From assembly GCA_943704525.1 (NCBI GenBank), contig CALSCQ010001571.1, forward strand, positions 1-16,933: a stretch of 16,933 nucleotides of DNA. Direction: 5' to 3'. Source of the DNA: Pigoraptor vietnamica. Taxonomy: Eukaryota; Opisthokonta; Filasterea. Shown piece by piece: positions 1-8,502 of this stretch (positions are counted from its first letter, which is position 1; each line of letters begins with the position of its first letter). The notes beneath the pieces were generated by a model that did no database searches, had not been told where the DNA came from, and saw only the letters and a program-made list of their open reading frames with translations. A program made the translations under genes and the position numbers.

Positions 1-1
1 T

Positions 2-2169
2 GCAACCATTGATGGCTCGCTGAAGTGTGCGACTTGCTCTGCCGAACTTTCTCAGTGTTCGACCAGCTGGGCTTTTGCTGACATGGTAAAAGCCAGTGAA
101 TATGGTGTTGCTAAGAGAGATTTGGCTTGTTTTGGAACCGCTACATGTACACCATCCGCGAATTCTTGTGGGTTCCGTTCAGGCGCATTCTTCTCTTTCC
201 AACCAAAGTCATCTGGTAACAAACGTGCCATTGCAGACACTTCATTTGTCCTTCAAGGTTATGACGTGAATAAGTATCGTCAATCTCAGGCATTCATGGA
301 CACCCAAACGAGTCTTTTTCAGTTTAAAGGAGACACATACATTACGGGGAGTGTTGATGCCGCTGATGCTTATAACTTGGAAGCAGGTGACCAAAAATTT
401 TTGGGCAAAATGTTTCGCGGCCTTTTTTCGCGCGGTGCTAATGTTGTTGACAGAGACTGTGCCTTATTGGGACCTTACACTGGCCACTCGAGCTTGGAGA
501 CCAATTTGCGTGACCAATTACTGATGTTTCCACCGGGGGCACGATTCCTTGTTGGTTTTCAGATGACAGTGAATAAGGATTTAGGCAAAGTCTGGCGGTT
601 CATTGAGGCAAAGATGAATCCGACACGGGACCTTCAATACTGTGATCCAATCATGTTTTCGTACAAGGCACAAGCACAGTGGGTAGCCCAGATTTCGACA
701 AGCATACCCTTGCTGAAAGATATGATATACAAGGCGGCCGCTGACCTTCTAGGAAAAGTCGCAATAAGTTTGACTGCCAGTGCAATCTCTACATACTTGC
801 AAAGAAGCCTCGACCTTCCTCCCCCTTTGGCCTTTGGTTCTGCTGTCCTGGTTTCTTCCGTTCAGGTGAAGTTGTGACTTTTAATACCGCTGGTGTGAAT
901 TGGAATAATATCGCAACTGGATTGGCATCACTGCTTGGCCAAGTCACAACTTTTTGGGGAACAGGTGGTGGGACGTGCAGTTGGGATTCGTTTGACAAAT
1001 TGCCAGACTATACACAACTTGTTGAGGCCGGCAATCTTTTCTATGCACTCAATGTGCGAACATTGGAGCCCGTTCGTAGAACGATGGTCGGATTCAATAT
1101 TTTCACGTTGGAGCCGACTTGGAGTGCGGTGCCAATGCTGCCTTACATCAATCCGCTTGTGGCACAACCACTGCGTGTTGCCTCGTGGAACATTAGAAAC
1201 ATTTACACAAATGTTGAAAGAGAAGATGCACGTATTGTTGACACAACACAGCCATTGCGCTTCAACCAAGTTCCAGATGATGTAACAAATTTTCTTGGAA
1301 TGGCATATTTCTTTCAAGCAATGGATGCCACATTTGTCCTGGAGGTATTTGCAGACAACGCCCCACCTGGTTTTGAGCCAATAGAACGCATGGTTCAGCT
1401 GATGAATTCCAATCATCTTAAAGGGCTTAATATACCGCAAATACGCTTCATCTTGACTAATACTGATGGTTCCGGCGGAGGCAGCTCTTATGGGGAAGAG
1501 AGCACTGCCATCATTTTCAAAGAAGGGGCAGTTGCGGCTTGTATGGAGATGGAACCTCCATACCGTAAAAAGAGTGCCACAGAAAATGTTCCGAATCAAC
1601 GCAATATTCTGAAGTGTCAAATTAATGCACAAGGGCAAAATGCACAAGGTGTAGCACAGCCATTTCCCCTATATTTTGGTGGTTATCACGCCGTTCAGGG
1701 ACCACGCAATGCACTTCAAAGTGCTGAATATGATCTTTGCCAGCGGTTGACAAAAACTTCAGATTTCGATTTTGAAGAACTGTCCTTCCTCAATGGAGAT
1801 TTGAATGCTGGTCCAACCTACTTTCCAGGGAGCCGGTGGAGTATGCTGGAGTCAACTGACGGCTGCCCCCTCAGAACTTTATACACGTGGCTTGTGCCTG
1901 ACGGGACATATACTATGTTGCGTACGCCTAATGCCCATGACCGAATTATCTTGGTTTGCCCCCCTTTGCCAACCGGATTTTTACCTTGTACAAGAAATCC
2001 AACAAAGAGATATTATGATCGCTACGGATTTTCACTCATCAGTTCAACACAGCGCGCATATGTTGCGCATCCTGCTGACCTTGGAACGCAAACGTCATGG
2101 AGAGATGCAACTCATATAAGTGACCACCTTCCTGTGTATTTTGAGGTTGTAGTGGACGACAATAACTGA
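2..2169 (+). CDS. EEP (DNase I-like) hydrolase, 5'-partial, one frameshift
   Basis: The reading frame is open from base 2, so the N-terminus lies outside the window. The first ~250 codons form a Cys-containing region that I do not recognise. After a frame change near 745-780 the frame runs to the TAA... TGA-type stop at 2167-2169 and carries the endonuclease/exonuclease/phosphatase signature in order: WNIRN (Asn codon 1189-1191), a Glu in VLEVF (1342-1344), YHAV (His 1687-1689), NGDLNAG (1792-1812), HDRI (1936-1947) and SDHLPV (2119-2136). The family uses these residues to bind a divalent metal and cleave phosphodiester or phosphomonoester bonds; the substrate cannot be read from sequence. 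Base composition is visibly lower in GC than neighbours (24/60 in line 1201 against 37/60 in line 10081). No reverse transcriptase follows, so it is not a LINE endonuclease. The frame joint may be one base missing in the A-run at 754-757, or a 23-nt mini-intron 758-780. Confidence 0.75.
742..780 (+). other. frame joint in the EEP gene
   Basis: Upstream coding is in frame 2, which stops at 875-877. Downstream coding is in frame 1, which is closed by a TGA at 742-744. The switch therefore lies between 745 and about 780. Frame 1 reads sensibly from about 770 (DCQCNLYILAKKPR). One extra A in the run 754-757 would join both frames as LGKSRNKFDCQC. A GT..CAG pair at 758-780 (23 nt) also joins them, but that would be far shorter than any other intron in the window. 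Confidence 0.7.
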
Positions 2170-2173
2170 AAAT

Positions 2174-3892
2174 TTACAGAAGTAAGTCCGCCGCAATGTA
2201 CGAACGCAGCCATTGAGGCGACAATTCCCAATCTTTGTGAGAGAGGAGAGAATGCACAACCACAACACGCCGACAAATATGCAGAAGCGTAGGAACGTTG
2301 CTGGACCCTGCGATGTGGTGTTGTTGAAATTAAGATTTTGCAAGTTCGAACCAATGGACCAAACCCAGTACGCACCTTCGCTCATGCACAAAACCTCAAA
2401 AAGAGATCTCTTCTTCTTCAACTCCTTTGGTTCCGGCGGCGCAGGCAACTCGAGCGACACAACGCGGCGAGGATCTCTTCTGCTTCCCAGATTAAAAAAC
2501 AAAAACGGACGGCCGACTCGGTGACCATATTGCGCCAAGTAAAAAATAGCCCGCAACCGCTCGTGGCCGATAGATGGGCACCGCACAATGGCGTCGAGAC
2601 ACAAGTTGACATTCTCAACACAAACGTTTGGAGATGCGCCTAACTCGAGAAGACGGCGAACAACGTCCGCGCCCGAATGGCACGCAGCTTCACTCAACAG
2701 CGTGGCCCACACGTTGACGCCCCGCATACACTCCCATCGCACGACCCAATTCAGCTGGCCACCACGAGCGACGAAACGCGAAATAACCTCAGGAAATTGG
2801 GCATCCCCAACACAATACGCTGACCGAACCAGCAGCTTGTGTCCAATTTCCGACGTACAAAAATTCTCGACTTCCTCGATTAAATACATCGCCGTTTCCG
2901 CCGAGCTGATAATCGAGCAACCCGATACGTTCGCAAGGTCGATGTGGAAACCGTTCGTTACAATTAACTTGACAAAATCAATACCCGCAACGAGTGCATT
3001 CGCCAAAACACACTGGGCATGAATATCGGCGCCAGCGCGGACGAGAAGCTCGGCAATGTCGATCCGCTCCTTACGTATGGCGATCGCAAGGGGTCCCTCG
3101 TGGCCTTCAAGTTGGTAATAACAGTCCTCATGACGCCGTCCCAATGATGGGTTAGCGCCAAACTCGAGCAGGATGCGTACAGTCTCAGCGTCACCGACCT
3201 GTATGGAACATAAAGCAACACAATAAGAGACCCTCAAGTGACCGAAACAATCCTGAGACTTACCTCACACGCAACGAAAATTGGCGTAGAGCCGTGCACG
3301 GTTGTACAGTACTCCTTGAATAATGGACTGAGACATAGAGCGGTAAGATCAATAGAAATAAGTATAGTACACGATGTAACACGAACTGAACCAACGTAAC
3401 ACCACAAACTTACTTCGCATGCGGATCATAGGAGTATATATCTTGGTAGTCTGGTTCCACAACTTTCGCATTCGGATCTGCGCCACGTTCAAGAAGCCAT
3501 CGAGTAACGTCGTGGCACTTGTAGTTAACGGCGCAGAAGAGGGGCGTAAACCCAAGCCCCGGGTATATCTCGCAGTCGACTGAAGCGCCGATATCGACGA
3601 GCCACCGTGCGAGCTCAAGATGCCCGAAAGCACAGGCCGAGTGCAGAGCGGTGCGAAGCTCCATCGGTACAGAATCGTGCGTATGATTACCCCAAAACGG
3701 GTCGAGCAAAACCGAGCCTTCAAAGGATAGTCCCTCTTCGAGTGTGCGGTCTAGGCCCTCTTGCGTACATTCGATCGTGATCTTGTAGACTTCGCCCACG
3801 ATGTCCTTCGAATTCTCCTCGCTGCGCATGCGCTCGAGGCACTCGCGATGGCCACGCTCGGCGGCGAGACGCACAGAATCGCAGCAAGCCAT
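2174..3892 (-). CDS. Ankyrin-repeat protein with C-terminal SOCS box (ASB-like)
   Basis: Exons on the minus strand: 3892-3414, 3327-3264, 3198-2376 and 2307-2174. The introns are 86, 65 and 68 nt (donors GTAAGT, GTAAGT, GTGCGT; acceptors CAG) and phases match at every joint, giving 499 codons. Ankyrin repeats are clear at residues 80-107 (TALHSACAFGHLELARWLVD), 115-142, 171-200 (spanning two joints) and about 211-240; more degenerate units follow to about 400. Exon 4 encodes a BC-box, TLLHICRRVV (462-471), then ELSPQWLRSYI (483-493), which fits the Cul-box half of a SOCS box. In animals, Ank-SOCS proteins recruit Elongin B/C and Cullin 5 so that ankyrin-bound targets are ubiquitinated; that role here is inferred. 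The start is the ATG at 3892, the first Met of an ankyrin-like frame. The stop (2176-2174) lies 4 nt from the stop of the convergent EEP gene. Reading straight through the last intron instead extends the frame to 2095 with no recognisable domain. Confidence 0.85.
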
Positions 3893-4216
3893 CTTACGAG
3901 AACGCGAAGAAGACGAACGACACCGAAAAGGCGGCTTAGAAACGACGGCGACGGGCGATCGCGAACAGACGTCGAAAAAGGAAGGAAGCGAACAGAGGCC
4001 AAAGGAAGACGGCGAACAAGGTCAAAGACGATGCGAAAGGACGACGCGACAACGATTGGAAGCGAACAAGGCCAACGAGTCAGCAAAGGACGACGACGAC
4101 GAATCCTCGACGACGGAAGGAAGACGGCATCGCAAAGCGTTCACGAAATGAAAGATCGATGTCGCAATGCGTGGCCACGTGGCTCCTTAAGGAAGGAGCG
4201 AAAGGCTTTCCTTTTT
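3893..4216 (-). promoter_or_regulatory. Presumed promoter/5' leader of the Ank-SOCS gene, pyrimidine-rich on its sense strand
   Basis: There is no convincing gene here. The plus strand is strongly purine-biased with recurring GAACRAGG, AAGGAAG and GACGACGA-like words. For example GGAAGCGAACA occurs near 3984 and again near 4059, each followed by a GGCCAA. Seen from the Ank-SOCS gene the tract is therefore C/T-rich up to the ATG at 3892. A basic plus-strand reading frame over the tract reflects composition only. I found no TATA box. Confidence 0.35.
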
Positions 4217-4225
4217 TAATTTGTA
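4217..4225. repeat. Target-site duplication, left copy
   Basis: The 9-mer TAATTTGTA directly abuts the first G of the left terminal inverted repeat. An identical 9-mer lies at 7601-7609 directly after the right terminal repeat. Nine base pairs is the usual duplication length for Mutator-like elements. Confidence 0.95.
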
Positions 4226-4275
4226 GGGTCATTGTAATGTCCGCCACTGTCGGACGTCCGCCGTCCCACGTGATG
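4226..4275 (+). repeat. MULE terminal inverted repeat, left
   Basis: It begins GGGTCATTGTAATGTCCGCC and ends CCACGTGATG. It is the inverse of 7600-7550, with differences at positions 4, 5 and 28 and one C missing near position 41. It contains an E-box palindrome CACGTG at 4267-4272. Confidence 0.95.
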
Positions 4276-4288
4276 TTCACGTGATGTT
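4267..4288 (+). repeat. Tandem 11-mer straddling the inner edge of the left TIR
   Basis: CACGTGATGTT occurs twice in perfect tandem (4267-4277 and 4278-4288). The first copy overlaps the end of the inverted repeat. Each copy carries an E-box-type palindrome. The right end has only one such site, so this is a left-end-specific feature and could be a transposase or host-factor site (inference). Confidence 0.7.
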
Positions 4289-4316
4289 CATTCAAAATCG
4301 CTAAGTCGCGCGCACG

Positions 4317-7253
4317 CTAAGCCGCACGCACGCACAACGCACAAACCACAAAATGCGCAACAAAACGGTTGACGCCGCCGCCGCCGGTCATGCGTGCACG
4401 AATGCCGCAGTGAATGTCGTAATTGCTCACGTGGTGGCGACGGCAGGGGCAACCTTGCGCTGCAAAATGAAGGGCAAGCGAGAAAAACTTTGCATCAGAA
4501 CTCAGCAGTGAAAGTGACAGCCGCGGCAGTTTCAACTCGAGAGTCAGTTCACAATGCGGGCAGAGTGAACGACATAAAAATGCAACACAACCAACTCACC
4601 CTCTTCTGATTCGTCGCGCTGCTGTTGCCTGCACTCCTCTTCCGCGTGTTCGTCACGCTGTTGCTCAGTTGCACTGAGCGCAGTCTCCACCCAGCTCTTC
4701 TTGCGCCGAGGCACAGCTGGACGTCCCTTGCCCACCGCCACGAACGGGTTCTCAATGCCGTCGCTCGGCCCTGTTGCTTGTGTCGCCGCCGGGTTGTTGA
4801 GGTCGTCAAGAAGCTCGAGCATGACACTCTCCGCGTGTGCAATAGCAAACTTGCCATGCTGGCTTGCACGAGAAGCCACCTCACGTCCGAGCCCGATAAG
4901 GAGTGCAAACCCTCGCTGCTGCAAAAAGCTCGCACTCTCCGCAGCAGTCTTCGACACGCCCGCACCTTCAGCAGTGGCCGTTGGCCGCGCTGCAGTGCCG
5001 AGAGCCCTCGTGGCAATCGAGTCTGCCTTGGCCGCGGCGAAGCGCAACGAAGACTCGAGTGTAGAAGAGCGCCTCCAGCGCGTCGCCACGAGCGAAAGGT
5101 CGAGCGCGAGGTCACCGAAATGTTGACAAACGGCGAAAATGTGACGACACGGTATACCCTTGTAGATGGGGATGCGACACGAGCACGTCTTCGTGACGTT
5201 CTCTCCGGCGCGCGCAAGAACGACCGTTCGCGGCGGCGCAGTCAAAACCGCCCCAGGTGCGGTCTGTGACGTCGGGTTGGCATTGCGCGTTACGACAAAT
5301 CGCACGTCGACACCCTCGGCAGTGCACTCAGCGTCGGTGACACTGCAGTTAGGTGTCATTTGTGTGAAATCGCGCACTCTCACATCAAATATTCGCAACC
5401 ATCTCAGTTGGCACAATCATAATCATTCCGTAATGACACTCACCGCCAGCGCCGTAAAGTTGAAGGGCCAGATTGACGTCCACGGGCACAACACGATAGA
5501 GGTCCTTCTCTCGCAGCTCGTTCGCCACAAGTTTTGTCGCATGCTGCGTGAGGAGGCGCGACGCCGTGGCCTCCGCAGGGTGCGTGCTCGTTGGTCGGAC
5601 AGAGGAGGATCGGAAGAGGTCGCTGGGCCGATCCTCGAGGGTGACGCGCTGGTTCTGCTTGAGCAGCACGAGGTCGAACGCCGCGAGGAAGTCCATGAGC
5701 GACAGTGCCTTCTGTGCATAGCGCTTGACCTGGGCGTTGACGCTCTCGTTGCGCTGCGTCGACTGAATCCCACCCGTGAACACGCTGTGGGTGTAGACGG
5801 CCGACCACTTCTCCTGCAAATCAGTCATCAAATCAGTAACAAGCCAATCAGAGAGCGACATTTCGTGAGTTCACACCTTCGCGGCAGTCAGAGTCGCAAT
5901 GTAGTCACTCGCCGCAGCGTAGATCGGATTTGCGACGACCTGTGCCCACTCCTTCTCGAACGCATCGACCTCGTCAATCTTGCGACAGCGAGCGAAGTCC
6001 TTCATGAACTGCGCCGTGTCTTCGCCGCCGAGAATGCCCGCCAGATTTCGAATGATAGTCTGCGCGAGATGCCACGCACAGAGAAAGTGGCGTGTCGACG
6101 GGAATACCTTCGCAATTGCAACAGGAAAGACGTGGTCGCCGTCCGTAAAGATAGCTGCAGGTGAAAGGTCGCAACCACCCGCCTTCAGCTGGGAAAGGAC
6201 CCACTCAATGCTCTCGACCGTCTCGCTCGTGACGAGTGCGGCAGCAAGGAGCACAGAGCGTGCCTCCCCATCGACGCCGATGAAGAGGATGAGGGGCATC
6301 TTGAATCGATTCGTGCCGAAGGTCGAGTCGAATGAGATGACATCACTGTAGTTGACGTAGGAGCGTCGCTGGCTCGGCGTCATCCAAAACACGTGGCGAA
6401 GGCGGTGTGTGTCCTTGTCAATCTCGTATCGAACGAAGAAGTCAGGGTCTTGCGACGCTCGCTCCTGGGTTGGTTAGGCGCAACAGGTAGCAAAGTGAAT
6501 AAACGGGACCGGAGGTAACATTTGGCGCATACACCGCAAAAAATGACACAACTGGTGTTAAAACGGGCACTTACCTGAAGGAGTGAGATGAATTCTGACG
6601 CGTCCTGGGAACGCTCGCGCCCATACCGCTGAATAACGTTCCGAATGTCGTGGTAGGTCCAGCACAGAAACTCGGGATCCGGACGCTCCACCATCGTCGT
6701 GCCCGCACGAAGCAGCGCCGAGTGAATCTCGCTGACTTTCATCCCGCCGATGTCATTCAAAAGAATGATGAAGTCGCGCACGCGCTCAGGCATGGATGCG
6801 TACCCGCGATGAGCCACGACAGCCGGCGGTGGCAGCGTGGCAGATGGGTCGCTCGTCTGTTCCTCCCGGCTGATGCTGTCGGCGTCCGTTGCTGTCACGG
6901 GATGCGGCGCCTGGTGGTTGTGCTCGAGAAGCAGCGATGTGATGGTATATGTCCCATCTCCCGCCGCCGAGAGCCGGGTTGATGTGCCACTTGCAGTTCG
7001 TTCGAATGCTGCGGCTCGCGCGCTCGCCTTGCGTAACTTTGGCCTTGCCCTCGCTGCAGCACGTAATCTGGAGTCGCTTGAGTTGATCTGTAGAGCTTGT
7101 TGACGGGTTCTTCTTCTTCTCCGAACGTCCTTGGCGACACAGATGGCCCTCAGATGCGCAAAACTGCTCAATGCATATGGTTGCCTCGGCATTTGCAAGC
7201 GAAGGAAATGCCTGGCCCACCCTGGGCACAGGCAGCCGGGTGGTGGCCGCCAT
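4317..7253 (-). CDS. MULE transposase (FAR1 DNA-binding, MULE catalytic, SWIM zinc finger), one frameshift
   Basis: Exons: 7253-6575, 6464-5877, 5813-5444, 5376-4600 and 4459-4317. The introns are 110, 63, 67 and 140 nt; all are GT..AG with matching phases, giving about 851 codons. The N-terminus has a FAR1-type zinc region (CKWHIN... then TYTITSLLLEHNH). The catalytic core shows the first Asp in VISFDSTFGTNRF (residue ~272), the second in IFTDGDHVF (~334) and CAWH (~355-358). RNESVN follows in exon 3. SWIM is CSCRIPIYKGIPCRH (C610, C612, C622, H624; nt 5185-5141). The last exon adds a Cys/His-rich tail with CPCRRHH. An in-frame TGA at 5873-5871 lies inside the 63-nt intron, so it is not a nonsense mutation. 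Between CKWHIN and TYTITS the frame shifts by one extra base (about 6956-6971, in GGCGGCGGGAGA), which is either a disabling insertion or an assembly error. The start at 7253 is a best guess; an in-frame ATG also lies at 7301. Confidence 0.85.
6956..6971 (-). other. +1 frameshift inside the transposase FAR1 domain
   Basis: The minus-strand frame before this point gives the zinc-region half with CKWHIN, and the frame after it gives the half with LLLEHNH. They differ by one surplus base in a G-rich stretch. There is no GT..AG pair between the two halves, so splicing does not explain the shift. Confidence 0.75.
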
Positions 7254-7301
7254 TCGGCATGTGTGTGCAGTGAGTGGTCGTTGGCCACACATCAGTTGCA
7301 C

Positions 7302-7549
7302 TTCATGTGCTTTTATACTGCCGGCGTACAGCTGTCAAGTGTGTGGGGAGTGTGTGGGGCCATGAAATTTTGAATAATTTTCACTGCATTGTATTAAAAT
7401 TGTATGGGAGACACATGGACAGACGGCAGAAGCGTGTGGGTGGGACGCAGAAGCTGCTGCATGGGGCCAAGGGGGGCAAAGGGGGGCCCCGGGGCCCACC
7501 CGGGTGCGCCCGCTTGAATTGAAAAGCGCGCCAAATATGACGTCATGGG
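7302..7549 (-). promoter_or_regulatory. 5' leader/promoter region of the MULE transposase
   Basis: This is the interval between the right inverted repeat and the transposase start. It contains the perfect CRE/ATF-type palindrome TGACGTCA at 7538-7545, just inside the inverted repeat, and a G/C-only palindromic block near 7484-7503 (GGGGCCCCGGGGCCC). No other gene is visible. Promoter function is inferred from position only. Confidence 0.35.
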
Positions 7550-7600
7550 CATCACGTGGGGACGGCGGACGTTCGACAGTGGCGGACATTACAATCTCCC
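7550..7600 (-). repeat. MULE terminal inverted repeat, right
   Basis: Read on the minus strand it begins GGGAGATTGTAATGTCCGCC and ends CCCACGTGATG. It matches 4226-4275 apart from three substitutions and one extra C. It contains CACGTG at 7553-7558. Confidence 0.95.
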
Positions 7601-7609
7601 TAATTTGTA
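7601..7609. repeat. Target-site duplication, right copy
   Basis: TAATTTGTA, identical to 4217-4225, directly follows the last C of the right terminal repeat. Confidence 0.95.
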
Positions 7610-8502
7610 AACTGAAAATGGAAATTTTTTTCACAAATCATTGGGTCATTCATGCCCATTATTTGACAAACTGAACAAAAAAATTGCAAATTTTAGAGGA
7701 GAAATCCAAATGGCATCCGAGAAATTGAGTTGGGAAGGTAACAAGGAGTAGGGACTCTACCAAATAAACTCGAATTTTCTGATTTCCTTTGAAATTTATT
7801 CAAAGTTCAATTCAATTGAATTTAGTGCCGGAGGCGAAGTCAACTTCGTAAGCTGAGATTTTGCGCTTTCCCCCCCCCCCCCCCCCCCCCCTCTTTTACG
7901 ACAAAGAGCGACGAACATGGCTCGCATCGTCCTCTTTCTGTGTGTGTGGGCGGCGGCCTTAAACGCTTCTATCAGTAAAATGAGTGGCAGCTGACCGGTG
8001 TGCTGCTCGGGTCAGACTTTCGTTTTTGCTGCTGAACTCGGCTAATCCGAGCTCTATGTCGGGGGGTATTCGTGGAGCACCCTAAATTTAGCTATAAATT
8101 AAATGGTTTTTGTGACTTAACATCGATATTCCCACCTTCAGCGCTGGCGCACGATTCTTGCAAATCAAGAGAGATAAGGACTCAGTTCAGCAGTCAACGC
8201 AGACCAACGACACCATCCGCGTGTGTGTGTGTGAGGTTGAAAGGCTCCTTTACTGAAAATTTCCCCGCCCGACTGACAGCCGAACACACAAAGATTTATT
8301 GGCACTGTTTCAAGTTAGCGCGAAATAGGAGAGTTGCAGAGTATTTATGAGTTGTGGTGCGCCCAGATGACCAGTCGTGGCTCTATAGCAGGAGTGAGTA
8401 CCCCTGCTCTATGGATCCCGCCACAACGCGGCAACGCTCCACTGACCATAGCTTTGCTACATGTGTCATATCACTTTCATCGAAATTCTTAAATTATATT
8501 AA
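7610..8502. other. Gene-poor intergenic stretch
   Basis: This is AT-richer DNA with no reading frame that I would call a gene; a 92-codon plus-strand frame at 8072-8350 lacks any motif. Visible items are a 14-bp palindrome AATTCAATTGAATT at 7809-7822, a C22 run at 7870-7891, a hairpin-forming segment at 8351-8427, and AATAAA on the minus strand (8300-8295). The last could serve as the polyadenylation signal of the minus-strand gene or ORF ending at 8503. Confidence 0.5.
7870..7891 (+). repeat. C22 homopolymer
   Basis: An uninterrupted run of 22 C flanked by TTT and TCTTTT. Its length in the assembly is likely to be imprecise. Confidence 0.95.

Larger units (their letters stand above)
4226..7600 (-). 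mobile_element. Complete Mutator-like (MULE) DNA transposon, 3375 bp
   Basis: The element is bounded by imperfect inverted repeats of 50 nt (left) and 51 nt (right) that differ by three substitutions and one indel, and by a perfect 9-bp target duplication. Its one gene, a FAR1/MULE/SWIM transposase, fills most of the interior on the minus strand. All three lines of evidence (termini, duplication, transposase class) agree. It sits upstream of the Ank-SOCS gene, in T-rich DNA. Removing it leaves an uninterrupted CTTTTTTAATTTGTAAACTG site. The matching duplication suggests a fairly recent insertion. The transposase has one apparent frameshift, so autonomy of this copy is uncertain. Confidence 0.95.

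Noticed and set aside
928-1647. Minus-strand 239-codon frame
   Set aside because: It is the antisense shadow of the EEP domain, whose catalytic motifs are all on the plus strand.
2-2169. Non-LTR retrotransposon endonuclease
   Set aside because: The EEP domain is C-terminal in its protein and no reverse transcriptase follows before the convergent ankyrin gene.
2095-3237. A single 380-codon minus-strand frame for the last part of the ankyrin gene
   Set aside because: It begins and continues in intron sequence (3263-3199 and 2375-2308), overlaps the EEP gene by 75 nt, and loses the SOCS box that splicing reveals.
3761-4219. Plus-strand frame encoding a very basic Arg/Lys-rich protein
   Set aside because: It arises from the purine-rich tract upstream of, and antisense to, the ankyrin gene; composition explains it.
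5871-5873. In-frame TGA in the transposase as a nonsense mutation
   Set aside because: It lies in a 63-nt intron (5876-5814) with a GTGTGA donor and TTTGCAG acceptor, and splicing keeps phase 0.
5166-6164. Plus-strand 332-codon frame opposite the transposase
   Set aside because: It is the antisense shadow of the SWIM and catalytic exons, has no motif, and crosses three introns of the real gene.
8351-8427. tRNA gene
   Set aside because: The acceptor-like stem and 77-nt length fit, but there is no TTC T-loop, no D-arm pairing and no sensible anticodon arm.
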